NCBI GenBank assembly: GCA_025642065.1
Contig: JAODUP010000273.1
Coordinates: forward strand, 191,001 to 255,000
Direction of reading: 5' to 3'
Source of the DNA: Paralvinella palmiformis
Lineage: Eukaryota > Annelida > Polychaeta > Terebellida > Alvinellidae
Length of the DNA: 64,000 bases
This document shows, in pieces, positions 12,287 to 23,700 of this stretch (position 1 is the first letter of the stretch; each line of letters opens with the position of its first letter). The position numbers and the translations under genes were made by a program. The notes beneath the pieces were generated by a model that searched no databases, had not been told where the DNA came from, and was given only the letters and a program-made list of their open reading frames with translations.

Positions 12287-13126
12287 TTAGCCAATTTGTG
12301 AGCAAAAACGAAAATATTGGCATAAACAATGTATAAACAACAACGAAAACACTGGCACAATGTGTGAACAAAACCGAAAACACTGGCACAAACAATGTGG
12401 GAACAAAACCGAAAACACTGGCACAAACAATGTTTGAACAAAACCGAAAACACTGGCACAAACAATGTGTGAACAAAACCGAAAACACTGGCTCAAACAA
12501 TGTATGAACAAATCCTAAAACACTGGCACAAACAAGGTGGGAACAAAACCGAAATCACTGGCTCAAACAATGTGTGAACAAATCCTAAAACACTGGCAAA
12601 ACAATGTGGAACAAAACCGAAAACACTGGCTCAAACAATGTGGGAACAAATCCTAAAACACTGGCACAAACAATGTGGGAACAAAACCGAAATCACTGGC
12701 TCAAACAATGTGTGAACAAATCCTAAAACACTGGCACAAACAATGTGTGAACAAATCCTAAAACACTGGCACAAACAATGTGTGAACAAAACCGAAAACA
12801 CTGGCTCAAACAATGTGTGAACAAAACCGAAAACACTGGCTCAAACAATGTGGGAACAAATCCTAAAACACTGGCAAAAACAATGTGGGAACAAAACCGA
12901 AATCACTGGCTCAAACAATGTGGGAACAAATCCTAAAACACTGGCACAAACAATGTGGGAACAAAACCGAAATCACTGGCTCAAACAATGTGTGAACAAA
13001 TCCTAAAACACTGGCACAAACAATGTGTGAACAAAACCGAAAACACTGGCTCAAACAATGTATGAATAAGAACGAAAACACTGGCATGAACAATGTGTAA
13101 GCAAAATAGAAAACGCTGGCATAAAC
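12287..13126. repeat. 35-bp minisatellite, about 24 units
   Basis: Unit: CAATGTGTGAACAAAACCGA plus AAACACTGGCACAAA, with variants TCCTAAAACACTGG and GGGAACAAA. 35 is not a multiple of 3 and the reverse strand has no stop in any phase, which explains the long but meaningless reverse ORFs here. Confidence 0.93.
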
Positions 13127-13127
13127 A

Positions 13128-13560
13128 AAACGTAACATATAACACCAGTTTTATTCCAGCTGCATTGACCTCTTGTACGTTTCAGATTACTGTACAATAT
13201 CCTGTTTCACACATTCGAAGTATTCAGTGGAACAGGACTTATATACAAATATATACCTGTTAGAATGCTCCGATTTGAGGACTATTCACTTTTGATGGTA
13301 TCAGAAAACCAGACAGAAATGTACGGAGATAAATCTTTCCGAGCATCAACTACCATGCTGTGGAACGAGTTATCAAATCATATCAAACTTGCAGCAAGTT
13401 AAGAAATATTTTGCACGGTTCTTAAAACCCAATTGTATGTGTCTGAAATGCGTTTGTGCTATATAAGTTTAGAATGTGTTTCAGTTATTCTTTAAATGGA
13501 AAGCATCTTAGAGTAACTCGAGTTGAATAAGGCGCTATCTATATAATGCTAATATTATTA
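13128..13560 (+). mobile_element. CR1/L2-like LINE 3' end, second copy
   Basis: It matches 5600-6003 (ACATATAACACCAGTTTT, TGTGGAACGAGTT, CTTGCAGCAAGTTAAGAAAT, CTTAGAGTAACTCGAGTTGA). It ends in a TATTATTAG tail and directly follows the 35-bp minisatellite. Confidence 0.78.
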
Positions 13561-13909
13561 GTATATTATATATATATTATTGAACTGTATCTTGAGCAGT
13601 TTTCTTAGATCTACAGCTCTATATCAAGGGGGTGTTGTATTTCATAGTTTTGGGTTGAACTAAGAATAAGTGTTAAGTTTATTTATTTTCTCCGTATCGG
13701 TAATCTTCATTCAGGGATATCGATTGTCAAATAACAACTATCTTACTTTCTGAATATATCCAGAATGCATAACGTACAATTTCCGCGTTATCATTAGGTG
13801 AATATAGGGTGGCCACATGGTTCCACGTGATTTCAACACCTTTACCACGTTCATTTTAGCTCCGTTGAGTTCTCGTATAAATACTGAACGACAGCCACCT
13901 ATAATCTAT

Positions 13910-13975
13910 ATCCTGGCCTAGCGGTTAAGCACCAGGCATTTGCAAGTCACAAGGTTCGACCTTACTAGCGGGAGT
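13910..13975 (+). repeat. tRNA-like SINE head
   Basis: TGGCCTAGCGGTTAAGC (A box) and CAAGGTTCGACC (B box) are present. It abuts the 411/458-bp tandem duplication, so it may be the head of that element. Confidence 0.5.
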
Positions 13976-13977
13976 CA

Positions 13978-14846
13978 TTTAAATGAGGTGTAAAATTATA
14001 CCCCAAATAATATGTCTGTAAAAACCCAGTAAGAGATTTAAATATGCTATTCATCTGCAAATCAATTTAACAGACCTGTTTTAGGACGGATTTAAAAGCA
14101 TGAACGTTATATTAAGCAACTAATGGGGGTTTGATCATCGGAGACTGAATTCGGCAATCTTGATTTTATTAAAAGAAAATATTATTGTACCACTGTAGTG
14201 GTAGAAGTGAGTTTTATACTGCATGATAGATAGCTGTAGTGATAAGAAGCTGGGGATTACTGAATAAAGGAAAGCCAAAACCAATATAGTCCATTAATGT
14301 AATGTGTTACGATAAAAAATATGTTCAAATTTAATGATTTGAAATTGATATAATTAATATTTCGACCTCTCATAATCTCAATCAGGAATTTAAATGAGGT
14401 GTAAAATTATACCCCAAATAATATGTCTGTAAAAACCCAGTAAGAGATTGATTTAAATAATAATTGTTATTTATCTGCGAAAGCAACTTTGAACAGACCT
14501 GTTTTAGGACGGATTTAAAAGCAGAACGTTATGATGTAATGCGTAACTGAATGGGGTTGTTTTGGAGTCAGTCGGAGACTGAATTCTGGCAATCTGTGTA
14601 TTTAATATTAAAATGAAAATATTATTTTGTACCAGCTGTAGTGATAGATAGATGTAGTGATAGATAGATGTAGTGATAGATAGCTGTAGTGATAGATAGC
14701 TGTAGTGATAAGGTAAAGCCTAATATAAATATTAGTCCCATTAGTAGGTTAATGTGTTACGAATAAATAAATAATTTCAAGATTTAATTTATTTTTTTGT
14801 AATTGATATAATTAATATTTCGACCTCTCATAATCTCAATCAGGAA
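13978..14846. repeat. Tandem duplication, 411 bp and 458 bp
   Basis: Copy 1 is 13978-14388 and copy 2 is 14389-14846. Both start TTTAAATGAGGTGTAAAATT and end CTCATAATCTCAATCAGGAA, with an exact head-to-tail boundary. Copy 2 has an expanded GATAGATAGCTGTAGT run. Confidence 0.88.
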
Positions 14847-15001
14847 AGAAAATGGTACGCCATAAAATTATTTTCTTCGATGAAAAAGGATAGACAAAGT
14901 GTCTTCCTCCCAGGTTATATTTGCAAAACCACAATCAGTGTATTCTTGTGGCATTCTTCACGATGCTTTTTACGGCGTACTACAGGCATATAGCATCATG
15001 C

Positions 15002-15004
<3 letters not shown>

Positions 15005-15038
<34 letters not shown>
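15005..15038. repeat. (TA)n microsatellite
   Basis: A pure TA run of about 34 bases. Confidence 0.9.
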
Positions 15039-15040
<2 letters not shown>

Positions 15041-15518
15041 GCGAATGTGACTGAAGGATGATGAAACTGTAAGTGAAATATCCAGGTAATGTGTAACAAG
15101 TATTAATTACGTGAAGTACTGCAGTGCAAAACATGATACTGCATAACATGTTAACAGTAAATAGCGATGATTAGTTTACTGTAACTTAAACGTATATGAA
15201 TTTCAAAGCTGATAATTATCCACAAATTCAGCTAAATTTCTTTACTACAAACTTTGATCGTTCTCTGTTTACAGTCTGTCAAATTTGTTGTTCCATTAAA
15301 TAGGTGTCTACATTGGATAAGTGATCCAGTAAATTAGCTCTATGAGACAGATTGTAGGGTATAAAGCTACCGTTTTTAATTATGTTTATTGGTTTGTGGA
15401 TCTAACATATTAACATTCAGATTAAATTGTGTTTTCTACACATTTTATAATTATACATCAATCAGATCAGGTGGAGGTCTAAACAGGGTATACAGCCATC
15501 CATCATTCACCCTTATTG

Positions 15519-15533
15519 ACACACACACACATG

Positions 15534-15606
<73 letters not shown>
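15519..15606. repeat. Compound (CA)n(TA)n microsatellite
   Basis: A CA run passes into a TA run of about 50 bases. Confidence 0.9.
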
Positions 15607-15608
<2 letters not shown>

Positions 15609-15754
15609 CAGATACAGCATTTACATTATTCTTCTACATTATGGTCAGTTTATTATTATTTCATTGAATGTTGATGTTTTAATAATGTTCTTTTCATATT
15701 CTAAATTCTGCTTGTTATATAGTGTTATGGCGGATATTTGTACAAAAGTACTCT

Positions 15755-15888
15755 GTATATGATAGGAGTTTTGCCTATATGCCATATTCTATAATAGGAG
15801 TTTTGCCTGTACACTCTATTCTACGATAGGGGTTTGCCTGTATACTATATTCTATATAATAGGATTTTTGCCTGCAAGCTATATTCTG
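15755..15888. repeat. Short degenerate minisatellite, 3-4 units
   Basis: ATATTCTATAATAGGAGTTT and TTGCCTGTATAC words recur about every 40 bases. Confidence 0.6.
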
Positions 15889-16879
15889 GTGGATGTGAAA
15901 ATATACACTAATATACAACTAACTATTAATGGCTTAATGATAATAGTCTTGGCTTTGATTTGATTTATTCTTTATATCAAGATTTAAAAAGTTTTATTTC
16001 GTATTTTAAATATCAATATTTACTGTACACATTCTTATTCACAAACTATCCACATTTCCACAATATTTCTAATTGATTAAGAGTAGTGGATATTTTTGTT
16101 GAGTAATCAGTTTCCTGTTTTTTTTTTCTTTGTTTCATACTTAACTACAATAAATAATTAATGCAAACTCTATTTTCTGTTAATGTTGTTGTTTTTGTTG
16201 TTCTAATGATTAATCATAGGTAAATATATATTATTGTAATGAATGTAGGACTAATTATTTAATTGCCACGTTTCACTGTTGTTATACAAATTAGAAATAA
16301 ATTACGAAACATTTTATTTGGGTTTTGTTGAAAGTATATGTATTCTGTTTTGTGGATTATGACGTGGATTCGATTTGGAGATTGCAACGTGGATTCAATG
16401 TAGAAATAATTGCAGAAATTGTTATTTGAATTCAGCGTCAAAATCCTCGCATGTATTCAATATATAAATTCTGGGGTGGTTTCAAGTATTAAATAAAATC
16501 TAATTTCCACATTGAAACAACATTAAGAGACTTATGTATACTTAGGGTAAATTTCATGTTATTTTGCCTGATAGACACATATACACACACGCACACGCAC
16601 ACACACACATACACACACACACATGTATATGCTCCAGACAACAATATGATCCGTATTTAATAATTTAAAGTTTTATGGTTTTCAGCTAAGAATCCGCTGT
16701 AATTGTATTTTTGAATAGTACATTTGGAAAAACGAAGGAAGTAGTTAACCAAATTCCGTTTTTAAAGGAATTCAGTTTTACGTAGAAGACACGTACAGCA
16801 CTAAATATTACTTAACTTATTTTCTGTTATTATTTTGATTATAATAATTAAAACATAAAGTCGAACTGTCCTTCCAAAT

Positions 16880-17535
16880 ATATCAACTCAGATAAATATA
16901 TGGTCCATTGTTTTAATAACTTCTTCTCTCAAAAGATATTAAATATACATAGTGGGTTCCATTCCAGCACCTTATCACAGGGTAAGCCATTTGTTGATGA
17001 GTCCTGCATTTCCATGATGGATACATTGGAGCCTTTTACAGAGACTGATATCAGACAGTGCTGAAAAGGTCATCTAATGTTTTCTGTGCTGTTTACCTTA
17101 TGCCTATATGGCTTGTGAAAGATTGTCTGGATGTTCTGATAAGCCCAATTACAAATATAGTTAATAAATCATTATCTCTGGGTGTTCCATGAAAGATGCC
17201 CTTGTAAAACCATTAATAAAAACCACACTATGGATTGTAATATTCTAAACAATTACAGACCTGTATCAAATCTTACATTTTTATCTAAAGTTATAGAAAG
17301 GGCAGTTACTTTCCATCTAAACAAAACTTTAATCGATAATAACCTTAACGAATTACTACAGTCTAGCTATAAAAGTGGGGACAGCACTGAAACAGCCTTG
17401 GTTCGGGTGAAAAATTATATTATGATGTCAATTGATCAAGGTAAGCCAGTAATACTTGTTCTTCTGGACCATTTGATACAGTTGGCCATAGTGTACTTTT
17501 CTCTAGGTTAAAATACCTGTTTGGTCTGTCAGGTA
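16880..17535 (+). mobile_element. L2/CR1-type LINE, reverse transcriptase 5' half
   Basis: It reads FNNFFSQKI, then LNNYRPVSNLTFLSKVIERA, DNNLNELLQSSYKSGDSTET, ALVRVKNYIMMSIDQGKPVI and LVLLD. It stops before the catalytic palm. There are stops upstream of 17182. Fragment only. Confidence 0.82.
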
Positions 17536-17540
17536 ATTAA

Positions 17541-18785
17541 ATGCAGCGCCGGAAAAATCGGTAGCCTAGACGCCCGGGGCGTGTAGATTTTGACTTCAGG
17601 CTAGTGAGTAGTCTGAAACACTAGCCCGATCGGACTACTGCCATTTTGAGACAAGATATACGTTAGTCTCAAATTTGTTTTCCATATAATTATTTTTTTC
17701 GCTTTTTTTAGCTCTTCGCTGTGAAAAAAGTATCATAGCTTAAAACACCCGTGCCGATACCTCACTAACCCTCGCTAAAAAGCACCGTTCCGGATTGTAG
17801 CTGGATTTTGGATCGATTTTCAGTAGAAAATGGGTTATACTAAAATGCCAAATATTTATCATCCGATAGTATCCTGATCTGAAATAATGCCACAATCTAA
17901 TGCTATAACCATTTCAGATGTTATATTTATCAATATTTACTGAATATAAGATCTATGTTTGAAGGATGGGGCAGAGTTTGGTGAGCTCGTGATCTTGGCT
18001 GGTAAACGTCCATTTTGCATTATGATGGCCACGTGACTCTTGTCTTTATTTACAGTAAATAAAAGCACATGGTCTTGTTTATATGGTGGATTTCTATGTG
18101 CCTTTCTTGTTTATTTGTTAGATCACTGTGGGGTTTTTATTTTCATTTATGTTAATATTATGACATAAATATGGATTTCATATATCATATTAACTGTTTT
18201 CATACTTTGCTGAAGGAATAATAGGCAGTTTTTGGTAACTTAATTGAGTTTCTTCCTTAATCCTCTATGTATGAATTGTTGCTGTTAACAGCCACAAGAA
18301 GAAAATATTCCTGGCCAGATTGTGGACATCACCAATAATTTATTGCTGGATGAATGATGAACTGTTGGTTATTATATACTTGTATTGTGTTAGACTGTGG
18401 ATCAATAAAACCAAAAACACATGATTATTGTCTTTATTGCTTTTGCGGTCTAATTGGTAGAGCATTGGACCACAGATCACAATCACCCGAATTTGATTCT
18501 TGGCGTGGGCATAGCTGAAGGCAGTTTCATCTTTGATGTTGCTTCATTAACTTTGGAGGTCGCTTGGCCAATTTACCCTAACATGTGCACAAAACTGGCC
18601 TTAAAACATCAATCATACACAAATATACAATCTGGTGTTCTCCGTCGATTCCGGAACAGTTTCATTCTAACTAGTAAAAACAAATTAGTTTTAATACCTA
18701 GCAAAAAAATTGAGCTAGTAAGAAATTTGTTAGGCTAGTGGATTTAAATCTTACTATCCCATGGGCTAGTGAGATGTAGAAATAT
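17541..18785. repeat. Unclassified region with related edges
   Basis: CTAGTGAGTAGTCTGAAACACTAGC-like text near 17604 and CTAGTAAG...GGCTAGTGGATT text near 18714-18775 share CTAGTG words. A SINE lies within it. I cannot classify it. Confidence 0.25.
18441..18616 (+). repeat. tRNA-derived SINE, diverged
   Basis: It carries GCGGTCTAATTGGTAGAGC at the A box and TTTGATTCTTGGCG at a decayed B box, then the family body to CCTTAAAACATCAATCAT. Confidence 0.8.
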
Positions 18786-18914
18786 TCGTCTGTTGAAAAT
18801 TTAAAATCCGTTCTAAAACACATTTGTTCAAGATTGTTTTCACAGGTAACTAATAATTATCTCTTAAATCTATTATAGGTTTTTTAGACATATTATTTGG
18901 GGTATTATTATATT

Positions 18915-18977
18915 ACATATTATATGTACAGCGCCTTTGCATGGCTCCTACTAGTAAGGGCGTTTTATTAAATATAC

Positions 18978-19003
<26 letters not shown>
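18915..19003 (+). mobile_element. LINE/SINE 3' tail
   Basis: GTACAGCGCCTTTGCATGGC, then AAGGGCGTTTTATTAAATAT and an (ATT)n tail. The same tail occurs on the reverse strand at 31108-31235. Confidence 0.7.
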
Positions 19004-19008
<5 letters not shown>

Positions 19009-19890
19009 GGGCAATTAAGTTGATTTGTGTAGATAATAAACTATATTTGGCAATTTGGCTTCTAGCCAAAACAGTTCATGTAATTAGTAGCTATTTAAGT
19101 TGTATAAGTACATAAGTAATTTTTTCCTTAGTATTAAAAAAAACCTGTTTATTAATTGATTTTTTTCTAGTCTCCGTGTATCAACGTCTTGTTTTTTTTA
19201 AATGTAAGATATGTTGCCTTCACGGACATCGAACAAACGATTTTATAGTTAATTACGTCAACACCTATTGATATTTGGTATTTTTTTACAATATATATCT
19301 GTGGGTAATATTTGTTTTATACTCCCAGAATAATATCACTATCTTATTATTGGCTGTGAGATGGGGGTGATGACATTCATCGATATCACCCAAGCAACTT
19401 CCCGCTGTTGGTCCGTCGCTAGTCCGCTGATGACTACTCGCCAGTGTTAATCGGTATATCATACGGATATCAAACCGACCACCACTATATAAGTAGACTG
19501 ACGCAACCATGCCAACTTTTGTCCAAACCGAGAAAATGTACTTATGATAATTCCATAATTACAAAGGTATTTCAAATTATACAGGTTGATTTTAGGGCTA
19601 ATAATGGAGCTGATTCATCCAACATGTTTTAAAGATCAGTTCCATAAAAAAAGATATAACACGTCGGGAATCCGGGCAAAAATTACGATATATATACAGA
19701 GAGCGAGAGAGAGATCAGAGAGGGGGGGGATTTACATATCTAAGTTTTGTTTATATAAAATTAAATAAAACACATCCATGGGGAATTTAGAAAGACCTGG
19801 ACAACTTTGTCGGGACGAAATTACATTGGGTGAATTCATCGATAAACTCTTTTGGCAATACTGTGTAGTGTTTAGTGAAAACCTTTGTTT
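19004..19890. other. No gene seen upstream of TPGS2
   Basis: A moderately GC-richer patch at 19361-19450 and GA runs near 19700; no coding evidence. Confidence 0.45.
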
Positions 19891-19933
19891 ACAAATGGCG
19901 TCTTGCATAGTTATGATATATGGCGGCAAATGA
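19891..19933 (+). promoter_or_regulatory. TPGS2 upstream region: two ATGGCG motifs and a possible short uORF
   Basis: Two ATGGCG cores (19895 and 19919) in a CAAATGGCG/TATGGCGGC setting resemble YY1-type elements of TATA-less housekeeping promoters. If they are transcribed, ATG 19895 opens a 12-codon uORF ending at TGA 19931-19933, some 60 bases before the TPGS2 start. Confidence 0.35.
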
Positions 19934-19995
19934 ATTGTTCAGCGATTACATTTTGTTTATAATATTAAACCATAGTATGATATAAACTATATGAA

Positions 19996-20056
19996 ATGAT
20001 GGCAACGGAAGATAATTTGTACGAAAAGCTAACATTTAGCATAATACAATCCCTCG
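19996..20056 (+). CDS. TPGS2: TPGS2 coding exon 1
   Basis: It encodes residues 1-20 (MMATEDNLYEKLTFSIIQSL) and ends in phase 1 at donor G|GTAAGC. The segment EKLTFSIIQSL fits the N-terminal EKLT helix of the family, which supports this as the true first coding exon. Confidence 0.85.
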
Positions 20057-20674
20057 GTAAGCAATTTACAATAGACAAAGGTAAAACTAGTCTAGATCTA
20101 AAACTGTAATTGTAAAAGCGGCTAAAAAGGCAGACTAGAACTAGTAGATCTAGAAGAAATACTAAATAGATTATAGATCTAGAATGTTAGACAGCTCGGT
20201 CAAACTGACAACTCGGCCCAGACAGCTCGGCCCCCTTATGAGACAGCTCGGCCCCCTTATGAGACAGCTCGGCCCCCTTATGAGACGGCTCGGCCCCGCT
20301 GACGAGACAGCTCGGCCCAACGAATGAATGATAAATGATACAACAACGCTGTGGTGTAGTAATGTAAATGTGCAACATCGAATCAGTTGGATAGAGCAAG
20401 CAAGGATCCATCGTAGGCCAATCATGAATCAAAGGCACGATTGAAAGAGCAAATATCAATTGATTGATAGTTAATTGTTAATCACTTAATGACATTTGTC
20501 AAAAGCATAGTGGATATAATAATACAGAGATGGAATCGTAATTTTTGGACAAATAGATGTCAATGTTACCACCTCTTGGCTTGGATTCATTACCACCATA
20601 TAAGTATATTTCACACAGCTACATGTACTTATTCCATATCAGTCTTACACTGCAAGCAAACGACCACCAAGCTG

Positions 20675-20719
<45 letters not shown>

Positions 20720-23700
20720 AGAGAGCACACACATACACACATTTATTAATAAATTAATTTATACATCTTTTTTTCCGGGGCCAAGGTGTCCAAGACAACT
20801 CAGCCCCGGCCCGAGTTGACACTCGGGCTGGGGCTGTCCAAACATTGTAGACTACGATATGCATTTCATATTATTCTCATCATCCACCAAAAAGCTGGTC
20901 CAGTACTATCTAGACAACCCAGAATTAGCAACAAAATTGCTGGTTGTATTAAATCAGAAACATTATCAGTCACAATCCGTCATTGGATGAGTGACACTGC
21001 AAAACATAATCTGCCATTTGCTTTATTTGGTCTAGACCTAGAATCAGATGTATTCCTTGGGGCCAATCTTTCGCCATTTCTTATCAACTTGCAATATGAC
21101 AGATTTAGTTAGTTGTTAGAAGCCAATTACCCAATTCGGTTATAGATATGTTTAATACAGTGAATTGCATTAGTTAACTTAATTAAATTTAATCAAATGT
21201 AATAAGTTAATTACATTGGTTAATGCTAATATTATTTTAAAAAATTAAATGTTTTCACATGCTGTTAATTATTGGTTTAAACAATATTTATTTAAAAACC
21301 CGCCTAATCTGTTTAGAGTTTAACGCTTGTTTTTTTCTAATAATTTCAGAGAAACGTCATGGTGTGTGTAACATAAATATGTCTACCAAACCACCAACAG
21401 ACAGGCCAAGTATTGTATCATGGGAGCAGGTATGATATTTTGTTGTTAACTAATATTGGTATCAATCTTTAATTTGAAATCTTTATGTGAGCTTATTGTC
21501 AAAACTCCAAAACACATTTAAATCATTCTAGTACACCTGATTTGTAATAATATATAATTTAATAAATTTAAGCATTTCTGCTTGATACTTTTTAAATATT
21601 GTTTTGTTTTAAACTTTTCACTGATGTTATATTTCAACATGGACAAACGCTGCAGCGTTCTCACCTAAAAAGGTTTCACCCTGCGTTTATCAGACACACA
21701 TATTTTATGTTAGCAATAAAGGCATATAGCCTGCCTAGGTCCACCATAGAACCTTTTATAATTGATATTTATCTCTCGATTCTGATGATTTTGGTTCCTT
21801 TCACAATACTGAATGCCACATAGCAGAAGTATTTTGTATTTATTTGGACTTCCGGTTTTAAATATTACACCTTTTGTTGGTTGTATGTCATTTATCAGTT
21901 ATTTAGCTGACAAGCAATGTCTTTTTTTCTTCCTTGACGCAGATTCATATCAAACTATTGCTGAATATCATTGAAAATAAATTGGCCAAAATTGTAAAAC
22001 ATGTTTACTACAGCATTATCTTGCCTCAACTTATGAGAAACAATAAGTCATTTCTGATTAGCTATTAGTTTTGTCATTGCAAGACCTACTAGATCATAAA
22101 CAAGTACGCCATGGTATTGACTAGTAACCAAGGGCAGTTCGGACTGTTAAAAAATATGTATTATCTTGCATTTTACTTAAAGATTCTGGTAAGAATACTG
22201 AAATATCTAAACTTAAATTGTACTCACATGCTGCAGAAATTCTCCTGCATTATGCCAGAAGATCTGAGAAATTTCTACTTAACTTCAAATGGATTCCTGC
22301 TGACATGGTGTTCGAAATTACATGGTTTGTATCAAGCTTTTTATTTAATAAATATATTATATTTTCCATTAACATTTTGCCAATTGTTAATGTGGTTGTA
22401 ACATGATTTTATGTAGAGCATTGATCATAATTACTATTGAGGTATTGGTTGAAAATAAATGGAGGACAATATTTGATTGACATATGTATCTGTGTACTGT
22501 TGCAGAGAATCGTATACCTGTAGGCCACATAGAAATTAACCCCTTGGAGCGATTGATTCGTATTGGTTCATTAGGAGCTACAGATGCTGGCACTAATCTG
22601 CCAGGGCTTGTTGACGTAGAACTAGTAGATCACGAAGATGAAGATAAACAGGGAACGGGTATGATGTTTGCTGTGTTATCTTCACATTATTAGTACAATT
22701 GTTAAATAGTGACACGGATACAGCTGCATCATCTCGAAGTCGGTGAATTCCTCCATGATTTGTGGATATTAAGTGTAATATCTTTACATTACTGAAATTC
22801 GTGGTTTGTCGGTACATCATGAGTTCATTGCTGGTTTTGATGTCCATAAATGTAAATTTTCTTCCGCAGAAATTTCTCTTCCAAGATTTGATCACAGAAG
22901 TCGTATCTTTGAATTAGATCCATGTGAGGGATATGGAAAGGTGTGTTTTGTGTATAGAAACACGAAGCCAGGTAAGATACAAGACGGTTCTGTTTTGTCT
23001 TGCTACTATCGCCTGTTTTTTCCATGTTGTATTTAAGCAGCAGTAGCCAGTCTTTCATTTGATTCAAGTCCTAGATGCAGACCCACAGGGTATCAGCTAT
23101 AATGTGCTAATGCATACGTTTCCCAAATATTTGATTCCTATCATAAAATGTTCACCTAGTTCCTATTGGTTTATTAACCTTAGCAATGCATGCTAAATTT
23201 TCCACTCTGTAGCTGGTCACTATTGAATTTTATATGACTGCTTGTAAACATGACGTAATCATGAGTTATAGTAGAAAGTTTCCCCGGAAAACATAATTAA
23301 AAGGGGGGCTTTGTCTACTTCAGCCTTACCATTGTATGGTACAGATATATGTGTACAAGATGCACTTATTATAACAAAAGCATAGCCGACTGGTAATATT
23401 ACAATATGCAGCTCAGACAAAGGGGGGGAGTAGGTATAATCCTCTAAGTAGGTGTGATAATTTCCCATGGATCAGCAGTTTCCCACATTTTAATAGTCCC
23501 AAGAACAATCCTGGGGTCCATGTGAATCCATTGAGAAATATATAAGGGGGTTGGTCTTAGAAAATCTCACCACAAATGTTTTATTTTGGCACATTCTCTA
23601 GTTTGACAGCTCAGATATTTGAACAAAACACCAATCCAGGTATCTTTCAAACACATCCTCTCATTGGTTGTTGGCCCACATACACCTGGCTGATTTTGCC

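Noticed and set aside
12099..13138. Long reverse-strand ORFs with repeated CQCFRFCSHIVCASVF
   Set aside because: Pure product of the 35-bp minisatellite read in all three phases; no splice context or start.
15389..15667. 92-codon + strand ORF
   Set aside because: More than a third is a CA/TA microsatellite; the rest has no domain.
20171..20459. Reverse ORFs with repeated GPSCLIR
   Set aside because: The 21-bp minisatellite (period divisible by 3) in TPGS2 intron 1.
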